Of a stretch of DNA of 64,000 nucleotides, positions 10,062-22,727 are shown one piece after another (the stretch's first letter is position 1; each line of letters begins with the position of its first letter). The stretch covers positions 806,001-870,000 of the forward strand of contig JAQFWX010000007.1 of assembly GCA_027605045.1 (NCBI GenBank). The letters run 5' to 3'. The notes below the pieces were generated by a model. The model did no database searches. It was not told the DNA's origin and was given only the letters and a program-made list of their open reading frames with translations. This stretch comes from Phallus indusiatus (Eukaryota > Basidiomycota > Agaricomycetes > Phallales > Phallaceae). The translations under genes were made by a program, and so were the position numbers.

Positions 10062-12062
10062 ATGGCCTCGGACAACGCAGTCGCTGAGCTGACCCAGACA
10101 ATCAAATCGATTCAAGAAGTAAGCCGAAACACGCAACTCGCTTCATACTCATCAACTTTTCTCTTTGTGGGGATCAGGAGAACTCTCTATTTCTCGTGGA
10201 GATAACTACCTCTGCCCTGACGGATGAAAAGCCTCGTTATACTTTGCGAGAGATATGCCTTGCACTCGAAAAAAGCGAATCTTGGAGTATAGTCGTGTGT
10301 TTAAATTACATTTTTTATGTAGAATTGACTGGTTTTATAACCAATGAATGTCATGTAGGATCCTCTTTGCCTCTTCCCATTGCTTTTACCCGTTCCAACG
10401 AATGACGCTGCGGATTTGATAGATCTGGTTGCGAAGCATGCGAATTCGAAAGAATGTCTCATCGCCATACAGGAAGCTATTGAAAATTTCGACCATATTC
10501 ATCAGAAAGACACCACCGATACCACCTTGACTGAGCAGCTCGTTCGACTTCTCAGTGCCAGCAAAGATTGTACGTTTTTTGATTACGCGTTTTCTCAGCT
10601 CAGTCGATTCTGAGCGTATGTTCTACCAGGTATGATAAGGTTACATTTTCGCAAAAGAACCCCGGCGGAGACGTTTCAGCCTATATTTAAACATCTACGA
10701 TCTGCTATTGACTTCGTGGCTTCGGAAGTTACGGGACCTGAAGGAAGAAAATTACTTGAGCAGTGCAGCTCTCTAGCGTATACGATTGCTGATATTAAAT
10801 CGGACAAAGGAGGAAGTCCAAGTCCAACAATACCTGTGAGTTCCTATTTACATTTTATGCTCTTTGTCCCTGAAAACAATCCCAGGAAATATTATCAAAC
10901 TTTATCATTTCGGTTTTGGGCGCCCTTTCCTCAGCGATCTGTTCACCTATCGCCCAGTCACGTTTTGCATTATACTATCCCAGATTAGTCCTAGACCCGA
11001 GTATATCTGAAAATGCCGTCAAAGGCACAGAAATAGTGCATGGTTTTCTCGTATGTCATCTCAACCAGTCTTCGTGCCGTTGTCCGAGTTTCCTGTTAGG
11101 GCGCCTTGAAAAAAACTGGCTTTGCCCCAGATTCTTGGGATAGATTGCCGCAATCTCTTGGCAAACTCATTCTTATGGCGCATGAAGATACTGCTGTTAT
11201 AACGAATGCAGTCAAAGACATAGAGAGTGTCATGCCTCTATTGTCTCTATCTTTACAGCAAAATGTAGCTGTTGACGAAGCATTAGCCGTGCTGCTAACT
11301 TTACTCTGTTCCTCCATCAGTATACTATCTCAGGAAATTGTTGATCCCCTGGCTACTCTGTTGACACCTTTATCGGCTTCGCACCCCGACTCGATGAGAC
11401 GTCATATTGCTTTCAAACTACTCTCGGTGACATTGGCGCGCTCTCCTCCTTCATTACGATTGGCACATCTCACTTCACTTATTTCCGATTGTCCTTTCGC
11501 ACAAATGCGCGTTGCGGCTATCGGATTGGTCAAAGAGGCTTTTTTATCTGCGTCAGCAACAAATTCATCATCAATATTTAACTCAACCCCTTTAATCCGG
11601 GCAGTCGGACCTATATTGTTCCGTGCCAACCCCCCGGATATTTTTGAAAACCCTTGTTCAAAATCTTTAGAAAAGTTTATTAGCTCTTCGGAATCAGCTC
11701 GCCTTACCGAATGTCTCTCGTTTTATTATGTTTGGCTGATTCGCGATACCAAAAACCTTGTGCGTATTGTAAACATTTCCTATTTGCCGTACCTGAATCT
11801 GATTTATTTTTTTTTGGCTCTTTAGACCGGCATTCGCGACCGCGATAGAATAAGAAGCGTAGAAAACGGCTTATTGAAGCCTATGAAAAATGCATTGATC
11901 ATATGGTCTGAAATACCATCGCTGTCTCAAGGTACTATCAGTCAAAACTTGTCAGTTCAGGTCTCACATCTGGATTTAGAACCACATGTAATGGTAACGC
12001 TGGCTAGCCTTCAAATCTCACTTGAAAGAGTTGAGAGTGCACTCATCAGCATTACACCTTGA
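10062..12062 (+). CDS. YAP-binding/ALF4/glomulin family protein (Ybp2-like)
   Basis: Starts MASDNAVAELTQTIKSIQEE and ends ESALISITP with a TGA at 12060-12062. About six short introns are spliced; the clearest join gives TIP-EILSNFIISVLGALSSAI. The protein is an all-helical repeat protein of about 560 residues. The part starting DSMRRHIAFKLLSVTLA, then LRLAHLTSLISDCPFAQMRV and AAIGLVKEAFLSA, and the segment LTECLSFYYVWLIRDTKN, match what I recall of the fungal Kinetochor_Ybp2/glomulin family (PF08568). Family members bind the Yap1 regulator or the SCF ubiquitin ligase (glomulin binds the RING of Rbx1) or act at kinetochores; which role applies here cannot be told. Two early splice sites (near 10290 and 10570-10628) are tentative. 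Another HEAT/ARM-type protein is the alternative. Confidence 0.65.
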
Positions 12063-15000
12063 AACTTATAGCAAGTAGAAACGAATAGATCATATCATGT
12101 CGCCAAGTCTACTCTGTCCATCGATGGACAAATGGGTCATGCGACGAACTACAATAACAAACATCCCCCTTGACAACAATTGATTTTACCTTTCCCCTCT
12201 CCTTTTTTTATCTTTTCGGCTCCTTTTTCTTCCAGATTTGTCCTCCTTTAATCCGATGCACCCCGATATTGTCTCGCATCTAGAAGAATATCTCAACATT
12301 GCCAAGATCCTATCTCGATACATCCTATTATGTGTCGTATCATATTCTTCATCATTTGCCATAGGCCCGCAATTTTGTCAGCTGCAGGTATGGATCCTCG
12401 ACTGGACCGCACTCGCGAACAGGTTTCAAGGGGTGACTACTGGTAGGCTTCTTTTTTTTTTGCCTTCTATTTCTTCTCCGGGGTTCTTTTCATTTCAATC
12501 ATCAATATTGTTCTGAACGGCTCTGTAGAGCTCTTCGTTTATACGACGACGGAACATTCCTTGTCCCAGTTTATCTGTTCAGCTATTCTAATTCAATTTT
12601 GATTATCAGGTTTTTAGACTTCAATATCGAATTTCATTGAATGTGTGGCGCTACCTGTAAGATACGCGCTGTTACTACAACGTACATACGACATGCTATG
12701 TTACTCCGAGTTCGGTAAGTGCGTTTTCGAAGCCACAACTTTGGTAATATCTAACCTTGACCTCAATCTATCATTGAAAGGGCCTATCTCAGCTAATCAA
12801 AGTACAAACCTCCCCTCTCACGATTTGAAGAATTTGGCGTTCTGCTGTACTACCTATTTAAACCCAAGCTTCCCTGTGATCACACGCCTTCAAACACTCA
12901 AAGTGGCCGAAAATTCCGCTTTGAGACAGCTGTGAATTTCGGCTCCAAATGGTTGGCAGAACCAGAGATTTTCCATCTGTCATACATAAGATTTTCATCA
13001 ACTTCAGTAAATTGCACAGCTTATGTTGAGTGGACGGTTTTGACTGGAACGTATCAGAACGTACCACGCCATGGCGCCCGGCGATTCCCTTCCCGCTGTG
13101 ACCGTGACGCATGTGACAGCAATGCACCTCAATTGATAATTTTCGACGATGCATTTCTGTTTCTTCACTCCGATTATCTGCTCCACCTGTATCGGTAATA
13201 GGCGAAGAAATGGGCTGAAATTGACATTCTTATCGCCGCCGCCCTCTTTCGGCTATCCTTTCTCAAATTTATCCCATCATCACACGGCACTATGTTTTCC
13301 TAAAAGCCAATCTCACACTGTTCGCAAAGGTTCGAAAGGCAGATCATGGGTACTTCAAATCGTATGTTGTGTTTAACTATTCATGATCATCATATTTTTA
13401 TGTTTTCCAAATTTAGTTATTCAGGAAATGTGCCTCTTTCTGAACACATCAGCCGTCACATGACCAGCATCTAGCCGTGAATTTCTACTGCCACTGACCT
13501 GTCGCCATCTCTACTCTCTATTCTATCGGCGTGCTGTGTCAGGTGCATTAATTATGCTGTTAACATTCTTGTGGCTTCTTGTTTAACCCAATAGCAGGTA
13601 CTACATCGAAGTTGCTGGCCATCCGACTGCTTCTGGTAACCACGACTAGGGAGACCAGCGTTTCGTTCCACATCATTGTGTAATCCGACTCGTTGATTGT
13701 GCTGTATCGGTCAACCATTTCAATATTATTATTTCCAAAAAAATTCTCTGCCAAAAAAAAATTGCCATTATAAACTTGACGTACCATCAGCGTAAGATTT
13801 AAATGTAAATCTCACAATTGGTGTTTAGTTTATGATTCCTTCAGGCATGCAAATCTCGGTTGAGAAGTTGATGGTATCTATCTATTCTTTGTACTTGATC
13901 ATTCAACCCGATTAATCGTACAATTCATTTTGCGTGGGGAATAGCCTTCTCCGTTTCTCTGGACATTATGTTCCTAATCGGACAATTCTCGAACTTATTG
14001 CTTCAATCTCCACCGACCTTTGTTATACAACCACACGAGCCCGTTTAATATCAAACCTGCGCCTGTTTTCATATCCACATTATAATTCTTCATCCTTGCG
14101 CGTGGTCACCCTACTAATAGGCATCCGACGATTAGAACGCAGTCGAGGAGAGACTTGTGGTTCACCGGCAAACACTACTCTACTACCGCCCTTTTTATTC
14201 ACTTCGCGCGGCAAACAAAGAAGTTCCTTATGGACTTTTTATGGATGATCATCATTATATGGCTAACTGCGAGCTCTGAGCAGTTTCCGGTTTACACGGC
14301 GACGGCGACCGTAATTCTACCCCAGTCGTCAGTTTTATTATTATTTGTTTATCACTGAGTTATGTTGTTTACCATGCGTATTGGTTGCCTTTGATTTTGT
14401 GGCGCAGGTTACCCTGTAAAGCCAGGATAAGAAGATGTTGCTGAAATGTTGATTTCATAGGTATGCTCTACCAGCCTCCATTAGTACTACAACTGGTTTC
14501 AACCTAATATTATTCTACTTTAGAAAATACAGTTTTAGTTCACTTTGCCAAACAATACCTGCTTGTGGTACCTAGACCTCAGTAACTGTTCCGGGGGAAC
14601 AAAAGTTTACGCCAATGGTCCGTATCATTGAAAAAAAAAACCACCCATGCGGTTGACTCGGCTTTTGAACTAAATAAATGACCTTTACAAAATTGGTTTA
14701 GCGGTCGTAAGCTTTATCTTTTCGCTTCATCAAATCTTGCACAGTCCGTGCTCTTGGTGACAGCAGTGGTGTAGCCCTACCTCAATTGACTGCTCCCGAC
14801 GATCAATTATACTCTCAGTTTCCCTCGATTCCTCTGATCCCCTTGTCTGGTTGTATTGGGGACATCAAGGTGCATGTGGTCAAAGAAGAAGATTTATTTT
14901 TTTAGAAAGGGACAGCTTATGCTTTGCAACACTGTGTTGATCACTGGGATTCATGGAGATGGTCCAGGTTGTTTGACTTTCTATGGCTCACAGAATTCGA

Positions 15001-16101
15001 AGATCCTCGTTTCCCTAGTAGTCCGACAGCCCCTGCATTCAGGCTTGCTGTTGCAAATCAGCTCATAGAGAATGCCACCGATATACAGGCAGTTCAGTTC
15101 CCTAATTTTGCTTCGGAATAGCAACGGCCATTATCAACTATAATAACCTGTGCAAGTAAATGCGACATCGACACTTGAAAATCACATCGGGGTCCTCGAT
15201 ATATACTGCTGAAGCTTCCACCAGCAGTTTTGATACTATTGGATCCGACAGTCTGAATCCTCGTTCAATCACTCCTGATGTGGTTAAGTAAGCACACCAA
15301 ATTTCAAATTAAGTGTGGTTGTGTATTCATTGCTTTCGTGTGGCACTATTAATTCTAGTTTTGACATGCAGTCATTCCTAATATCATACACGAGCATGAG
15401 GAAATTTTGTTCAAGAGCCAGTTAATGATCCGTATTTTTGATAGTCATGCATGAAATTGAAGATTGATGATAACAATTTTTCGAGGTCTTCACACCACCA
15501 AAGCACACATTACAACGGTTTATTCCGTCAGAGGGCGTGCGTTCCATCAAAATTCTGCGCTTGACCCTACTAAGATTTTCTATTTGCTCACGACTTCAGA
15601 TCAGATAAAGAAGCCTAAGGCTGTTATTTGGCAGCATACCATCACGAAAATACCTGCACCGCCCGTATGTGAAAAAGAAAACAAAACGGGATAACCTTTT
15701 TAAAGTCCGAAAAATTACGATTTAATGCAGCGGCGAATTATTTTTGTAAAAGCGCAAAAATCAATTGATGTCCCTTATAAACATGGTTTTCGGAATTATT
15801 GGGCTCTGATCAGGTTATGGGACTAGGAATTTAGTCACAATGATGGCATTGGCGCGGCCGGCATGGACTTTCTCATAAGGACATACATCTCGTCATCTCG
15901 AACAGAAGAAGACCGTCTTTTGGGAAGTTGATCGAATATATTATCGTATGGCAAGGCAAACCCGATTTTCCTCCCTGGCCGAAAAAGGGTTTACCGAAGA
16001 TAATAAATAATTAAATAAACTAATTCTCTCTCTCACTATATAGTTTGAGGACTATTCACGCTATCTACAGTTCTTCAATCCACATATCCTCAAACGAGTT
16101 G
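12063..16101. other. Poorly coding region with scattered exon-like fragments
   Basis: Four kilobases without a gene that can be assembled. Open segments with no recognisable domain are at 12253-12516, 12645-12935, 13934-14358 and 15464-15694 (plus strand). T-rich stretches and possible splice sites are frequent, but no start-to-stop model holds together. It may contain one or two rapidly evolving or decayed genes. The fragment at 14745-15121 is the best and is listed separately. Confidence 0.4.
14745..15121 (+). CDS. Unrecognised protein fragment (two in-phase exons, C-terminal)
   Basis: After a CACAG acceptor at 14744, a segment reads ALGDSSGVALPQLTAPDDQL and on to GCIGDIK. A short (36-nt) candidate intron GTGCAT...TTTAG at 14870-14905 then joins in phase to KGTAYALQHCVDHWDSWRWS, continuing to QAVQFPNFASE and TAG at 15119-15121. 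The amino-acid mix (W-rich, balanced charge) looks like a real protein, and the phase agreement supports it. The 36-nt intron is shorter than others here, and no N-terminal part was found, so it may be a decayed gene. I do not recognise the family. Confidence 0.3.
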
Positions 16102-17365
16102 ATGTCTACTGCCCAGAGCCAGCCTCTGCTCATATCCTTAGAATCAAAAGTTCACTCAGGTCCACTTTCCTCGACTTCTTCCGCTTCATCCTCCTCATAT
16201 CCAGATAACGCCACAACCCGCACCATGCGTAGTGCGACCATATCATCGACTGGGCCCAACTACGGGCTGTCCAACTTTGAGAGGACTCAATTCAGCCCCT
16301 ACCCACGAAGTTTCCCCCGACGGGGCACAGTCTCGGGAGACAATCGTCGGCACTCCCACAATCATAGCCCCCCAACGCCTTCCATGCTATTAGACAGTCT
16401 GACTAGTGTATGTTCTCTGATCGAGTTCGAATTTGAATCAGACGCTGACAGAGAAAACTATATTAGCCCGGCCGCTCCATGATGTACCCTCCGAATCCTC
16501 CTGCTTCGAACTCACCGAGCCCCAGCATCGCCCCTTCTGTACTGCTTCCTGACCATTCTCCAATGACAAGCCCTGCAACTGGCTATTATTCATCAGTTTC
16601 TTCTTCAACATTCGGACAAAGCGGTAGCTTTGATTTCGGGTCATACAACCATGTGTCCGACCCTAATACCGAACCGCGACAACCACCTTTGCCTCCATTC
16701 TCAATGACAAGTACTCCATCAATGCACACGCGCGAGAAAGAGCTTGAGGATGAGATTAAAGAACTACAGAGTCGTATTCGTAGCATGGAAAGCATGCTCT
16801 CATCATCACACACCAACGGCGGCGACTCTGATCACTCTTCCCGAAGTGGTCAGCCGAGGTTTGCTCAAAATGGAACACTCTTTTCTTACAATAGCGCGCT
16901 AGGAATGACTCCATCTGACTGGGAGAGTCGTACCCGTACCCGAGAGCGGATTTTCTGTTCTCTGAATCGCGCTGGAAATGCTCTCTGTGCATGGCATGAC
17001 TCACGTCGCGAACGGCGGATGTATCCGCCACGGATGGCACCGCCGCGTACCTTAAACTGCGGCTGTACATACGAACAGGCTCTATTTGAAGAAAGCTTAG
17101 CTAGAAATGGCGTAGGCAGCTACTGGCCAGGTGATTCAGTCCGCATGGATCCTGCTTTAAGAAACGCACTATTGGCGCTTTTGGAAGAAAAGTATGTGTC
17201 TCTGGTTCCCTTCAGCCCCGGCGCGTATTAATTGGATATATTATCAGGTATCACTATCGAGATGGAGATTTTGAGCGGAATCCGGATGGTTCGTGGAAGA
17301 TGGGTCAGGATGCTGCCGCCTGGGAAGAAAGATCTCTGCGGCCGTTGAGACGAGAACGCTCTTGA
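16102..17365 (+). CDS. Disordered protein with conserved-looking C-terminal domain, function unknown
   Basis: Exons 16102-16407, 16467-17191 and 17248-17365 give 382 residues. The start MSTAQSQPLLISLESK is the first ATG in frame; an in-frame TTG at 16045 is ignored. Residues 1-200 are rich in Ser, Pro and Thr and look disordered. A short coiled coil follows, starting TREKELEDEIKELQSRIRSM. The C-terminal ~130 residues are well structured: TPSDWESRTRTRERIFCSLN, then RAGNALCAWHDSRRERRMYPP, LNCGCTYEQALFEESLARNG, SVRMDPALRNALLALLEEK and YHYRDGDFERNPDGSW. I recall similar domains in hypothetical basidiomycete proteins; three cysteines (CAW, CGC) could bind metal. Intron 1 removes a stop; intron 2 joins EEK to YHYRDGDFE and is confirmed by phase. 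No function can be assigned. Confidence 0.8.
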
Positions 17366-20300
17366 TCAACATGCCTTTCCGATAAACATCCCTTACGGGG
17401 AAATCAATACCCATAACAAGCGTACAGATTTATTCGTATCTTATACCGAAATTCCTCATGATTTTGTTTTGTGCTTTGTTCTTTTATTTGGCTTTGATTT
17501 TCTTTAAGTACGCTTTGTCCGCCATTGAGTTTCAATCTCGCTTCGTTTTCTTCAATTATTATTTTTCTTCTTTCTATCATTGTTTTCCATTGCTTTCTTT
17601 TAAAAACTTCTAACTTATTGACTTTGTATCGACGTAGACTCATGTACTTTTATGAACAACCCGTTTTTTCTAATCGGACCTTGTGTCTTCTTTGAGTGTT
17701 TTTGGCACGATTGTCTCAGTTTCTATATACCATTTTCAAAACTCTGATATATCGACTATGTGCAGAGTAAAGCAGTTGTCTACTTGTGCCACCGGGGACA
17801 TGATCGTTACGGCTGTGAAAGACATATCGACTCGGGACCGGACTTGTTGAGTTGATAATATGTGAAAGGGAAATCCGTGCGATGCGGACAAAACGGTCCG
17901 CTTCGCTACATTATGAAATAGAATATTGGTACTTAAGGTATACAATTAGAGCCCTTTCGGCGACAGGCTGAACTTTATCAGAGAGGACATAAAGTTCCAA
18001 TCAAAAAACTCGCCGCCCAGACCCCACACTGCTCTAGGGTTTTGAAGGAACGATTCCCCAGCGTTTCCGACCCCGGATAACCGTGCTGCTTGGAAGACAA
18101 AGAGGTCATCTCAGTTCCGAATATTTTAGGATGCTGACGGTGTGGTGTGGGTTTATCCAGTTGGTGAAATTACATAAAGGGAAACTTTGTAAAATCAATG
18201 AGAGAACCTGAATTGCAAATAGTCTTGTTTCTCCGGACTCAGACGGCATCTCTGTTTACCGAAATCATTTGAGAGGAAATCAGGATCGACATCGACATTT
18301 TATCCGACATGGGAAACAACATGCTTTCAAGTGCGGCGAAGGCTCCGGAGGTAGAGTAATCCGAGTGCTGTCAAGACATGATGGTCATCATAACATTTCC
18401 TAATATCACCAGAAATTCTTGGGAATCACGTTCAGTTTGATCACAATCTTTCTTGGGCCTGTTTTTCTTCTTTTGAAGACTTTGCGTCAGAGTTGCCCTG
18501 TTAAAGCACAATCGTGAACGCGTTTTTTTTTGCAACATAGCTCGGACGTGCCATAACACAGGTTTTCGTATGATATAAGTCCAAGGCTTTGACGAATGAC
18601 AAGTAGTGCCCCGCGGGTTCTTATCCGTCATTTTTTTTCAATCTTACGCCCAAGAAGGATTGCGCTTCCTGAAATGTATGTAGGAAAGGACAGCATTTCT
18701 CATGGGTCGCGGTTTGTTCTCTAGATCTATTAGATCGCTTCCCTGGCGTTTAAGCGAGCAAATCACGGTAATTCTCAGCAATTGAGCCACGAATAGATCG
18801 TACTTCTTGTTAAGAGTAAACAGCGGTGCTTTAGCCATGTCTGCTAATCAATGAAACACCAAAAGTGTCACATCGAAAATAAATATGAAGGATTGGCAAA
18901 TGACGAGCATAGGAACATACATTTCGAAATTGAACAGCATCCTTACCTGGAAGGAATGCGGGCAGAGAATCTGATCTTCGTGCATTAGACCTCAAGATGG
19001 GCATGGTACAAGTGGCTAAAAAAGATTCCAATACCAAGACTTGACATGAACTGAGATCACCGGGGATATCATTCGGAATGTCGTCAATTGAAGCTGCCAC
19101 TCCGGTATGCCCGACTTTTAGACCTAAACAAAGTGAAGTAACTTGTCCGAGAATTTCACCAATGATGAATTCTATGCTGCGTGTCGATCCGGGGTATGCT
19201 ATTGCCGTAGGTAAGTCGTCACATTCCGGAAGGGAAAGTACATGCTTCTTGAACGGCAACGTGTGCGAGAAGAGAAACGGGCGAAGCAACTCTAGAGCTT
19301 TTCGGGAAATATCCGCTTACGGAATTGCTCACCGGCAACAAGCCGGCCGGTCCCAAAGTCCGCTTTTTGTGTCACTTTCTCAGTCACACTCTTGCATTTT
19401 TCACCTGTCAAAAACGACAAGGTTCTCTTTGAAAATCTCGTATTTTTTGAAATAGCAACATTGGTACGGTACACCGTCTTCACCGATGGACTGATCTCTA
19501 TTAGCTTGAGTTCCGTAAGCTAGTTGGTTTACGCTAGTCTTGCCGGGCGCCCAGTTTGCGCCACGAGGGCGAGGTCTTCAGTTCAGTGGCAGCAAGCGAT
19601 GATTTTTGGCAAATACTGTCTGGTTTACTTAGTAGATGGGCGGCGAGATACCTCTTAGCAGCTTGTCGGAGTGCACACCCCTAAGTTCATGTTCTCGGAA
19701 GTTTTGAAGTTAACTTGCTTCTCTATATAACCAGATCTAGTCTGTATAGAGAAATCAAGGCACCGGAGAATATCTTCTGTTCTAAAACCCCAATCTCTAC
19801 CTTTTCATTGGCTGATGCCTCCGTTCAATTTTAAAACGTAAATGACTCTATTCAAATCACCTCCAAAACATCATAGCCGGCAAGGCAAGCCTTGCAATTA
19901 GGGATTGTGCTCTGGAGAAATTTTCAATTATGTAGATGAGAACAGAGCTCGACAACCGAAGCTCTGACAGGGATTTCCCAACAGCGGATCATATCATGTC
20001 AATGGCCCAATGAAGTGAAGCTCAATTTACTAGTATCCAGTGCCCAAGAGACTTCGCGGTTGATTGACACGTACTGCGGTTAAATTACGTATGTACTCAA
20101 GTACACACCAGTTTCTATATATTTGACAGATGATGTGCACTGCTGCTATAGCTACGCTCCGATCGCAGAAATAAATCATCAGGCAGTAACTTATGCGGTT
20201 TATGTCAAATAAATACGTACCTAAGTACCTTTTGGATCACGCTATTTATAAGTTGACGTCTAGGTATGCATCCAAGATATACACTGTTCGTGGTCAAAAA

Positions 20301-22727
20301 AAAGCTTGTAATCAAATGTTAAGGAATTCGGGCGCGTGGGCTATGACTGCACGGCCGTTAGGAAAGATCTCAGTCCAGTGGGCACGTATCCCCAACGGCT
20401 CACAATCGGATTCCCTTATTCTACTAATTCACCACAATCTTTGTAATTTGTGTAATTCATGTATATCAAAGCTAACATCTAATGGCAATTTTTTCTGATT
20501 TGTGTATCAAGTATGTCTTAGAGTCTCAATAAACTCAGTAGGTAATTCATGATTGACGACGCCGCACGAAATGAGTCACCGGCTTCCTCCACCGAGTTTG
20601 TATTCAGAACCATTCTTGGGGTTCAAAGTGGCCTTCCAAGCAATAGCTAAGCAGTACAATATGGGCAGTTGATGGTGCTACTGTACTAATCACCCTAGTG
20701 ATACAGCCACGTGTGAATATTCCAGCCCGAGCGGAAGGGAAGTTCATTCAAATGGTCTAATTCACGTAGGTCTTGCGATCCAAAAGGCTCAGGAGAAAAC
20801 TATAAAAAGACAAATCGACTGGCTGCAGCTTGTGGAAATGCGGGACAAGGGGCGCTCACGTGTGTCTCCCCCCACAAATTGACGTCGCGCGACTCCGCGT
20901 AAGCCATCGTGCACGTATGTGTCTGTCCCTTTTTGTACACGGGCCGGAAATCGGGTCTGCGAGGAAATCACGGCCTTCAAAGAAAAAGTGATGAAGGAAA
21001 TTTGCTGTTGTAACATCACTGATAATGAGGAGAGTGTAATTAAGAAAGAAGCAGGAGGGCATTTGTTATTGTTTGTTAACTGATGGCGATCCAAACACCA
21101 ACACACAAAAACAGTGCCTTCTCAGGCTAGATTGGATATCGAAGAAACAACCTCGAGAGTTGGTAAATTATGTGGCTTACTTTTTCTTTGATTGATGAGC
21201 TTTCTTGCTCGAGCCGTGTGTGCCCAGCTGCAAGAAGATCATTTATATACCAGGCGGTGTTGTTTAATAGTAGCGAGCGATCTCCTCCACCAATCTGTGA
21301 TATGTGTATATATGAACGGCGACCTAAATAAGAAACAAGCCTGGGATGAAAATAGGAACCGATTTTTCGGGAGATACAATGTTCCTTGTCGAGCGAATTA
21401 CACCGAACAGCCAGCGTCAATGCAAGCGTATAGGTAGATATGCATATACTTACTCGGAACGGGATCAAAGAAGTCAGCCATAGGTAAACCTTAAAAACTA
21501 TATGAAATAGTTGACAGGGGGCCTGGTGCTCTATTAGTAAAGCGGCATCGCTTGGCTTATCTAGCGAGGACAAGTGATAAATTTAACCACCTAATAAGAC
21601 CCGAAACCATTCTGACGGGTACTGTTGCTATCTTTATACTTTGTATACAATGCTCAGGCTGTACAAGTCCCATGATCAATAACTCATTGTTGAGATCATT
21701 GATTATGATCGACAGACAAGCTTGGACAATGGAGAGCTCTGAACGTAATCGTTCACATCTAGCCGGAAAGCGCAAGAAGGATGTTCATATGAATTTAATT
21801 AACTTTGGAGTTCGACCACAGTTGGCTTGACAGATGGGCTTTCACCTTTGGTTAGCATGTGATTTCACAACGGTTTTGTAACGCGCGAAGTTTAATTAAA
21901 AATTTATTAAAAATGGTCAGGCTTGATGCGATCATGAACGTTGATACTAAAAAGGTGCCCTCCCTGGACAGAAGCATGAAGAAGACGAACAAGGGCTTAC
22001 ATGTTGAAGGGTTGAACACGTTCTTCGGACCAATACATGCTAGCGTGGATATCAACCCAAAAGAGGAAGCTATAGTCAAGAGGACTTTCATCATACGTCA
22101 TGGTGGCGCACTGTGTGAGGCCAATTTCCACTTGAGGTTGGCTCAGCGAAAGCCTTAGAATTTAAATTGAAAGCGGATCATCTAGAAAACGCTCTATGAG
22201 TCTATGACATATAGATAAACTCTTCGAGTTATTACCGTGGACGGGTTGAGTGATTAGATTTGATGAAGCACCGTCGAGACATCGGAAAACTTCATTGGAG
22301 AAGAGACTTGCGTGGGACGATATCATGGGTGAAAGTACATATTAATAATCCGCACGACCCTAATTTTAACAAATTCAATTACCCACGGCGCAAAGGGTAT
22401 TTTGAGAGAACACACGTACGATATCAAGTAGATTGAGCATGAAAAGTCCCGATAACGCGTAATCAAGTTTAACTAGGTTTGCTAAGCAGTCAATGCGGTG
22501 CTGCGAGCGAGCTTATCATTGCTGGTGGCAGACCCGATTAAAGAACCGAGCCTGTGTGAACTCTTCACATCGCGGAAATTACCTTACAGCTTGCTTTGAA
22601 TTACTGGTGCGCTGTTTCCTGACATCCACTTTTAACTTGTTCAACAATTTTTTTAGGAAGAAAAGATTCAATTTTAGAATATACTATCCGTACGACGGGG
22701 GAGGACCAGATTAGACAGGGCGATATA
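17366..22727. other. Gene-poor region
   Basis: More than 5 kb without a recognisable gene. Open frames occur on both strands (20193-20498 plus, 21127-21573 minus, 21859-22158 plus with 21852-22094 minus opposite it), but none has a family motif and no consistent splicing was found. The only candidate worth naming is the minus-strand segment at 18644-19289 (separate entry). Base composition is AT-richer and the texture more random than in the flanking gene blocks, as in decayed repeats or old gene remnants. Confidence 0.45.
18644..19289 (-). CDS. Possible multi-exon gene fragment, unrecognised
   Basis: On the minus strand an open segment reads ECDDLPTAIAYPGSTRSIEF, then IIGEILGQVTSLCLGLKVG, IDDIPNDIPGDLSSCQVLVL and NARRSDSLPAFLPG. 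A candidate intron GTATGT...TTGATTAG (minus strand, about 18844-18925) would join it to a frame beginning DMAKAPLFTLNKKYDLFVAQ. The amino-acid composition is protein-like, but the opposite strand is open over the same stretch (19078-19455), there is no start, and I do not recognise the family. It may be a decayed gene or chance. Confidence 0.22.

Noticed and set aside
21127..21573. 148-codon minus-strand frame
   Set aside because: No motif, and the opposite strand is also open in part; could not be extended by splicing into any family.
21852..22158. Overlapping open frames on both strands, one starting like a signal peptide
   Set aside because: The minus frame (MMKVLLTIASSFGLIS) has no continuing domain and the plus frame no motif; neither can be supported.
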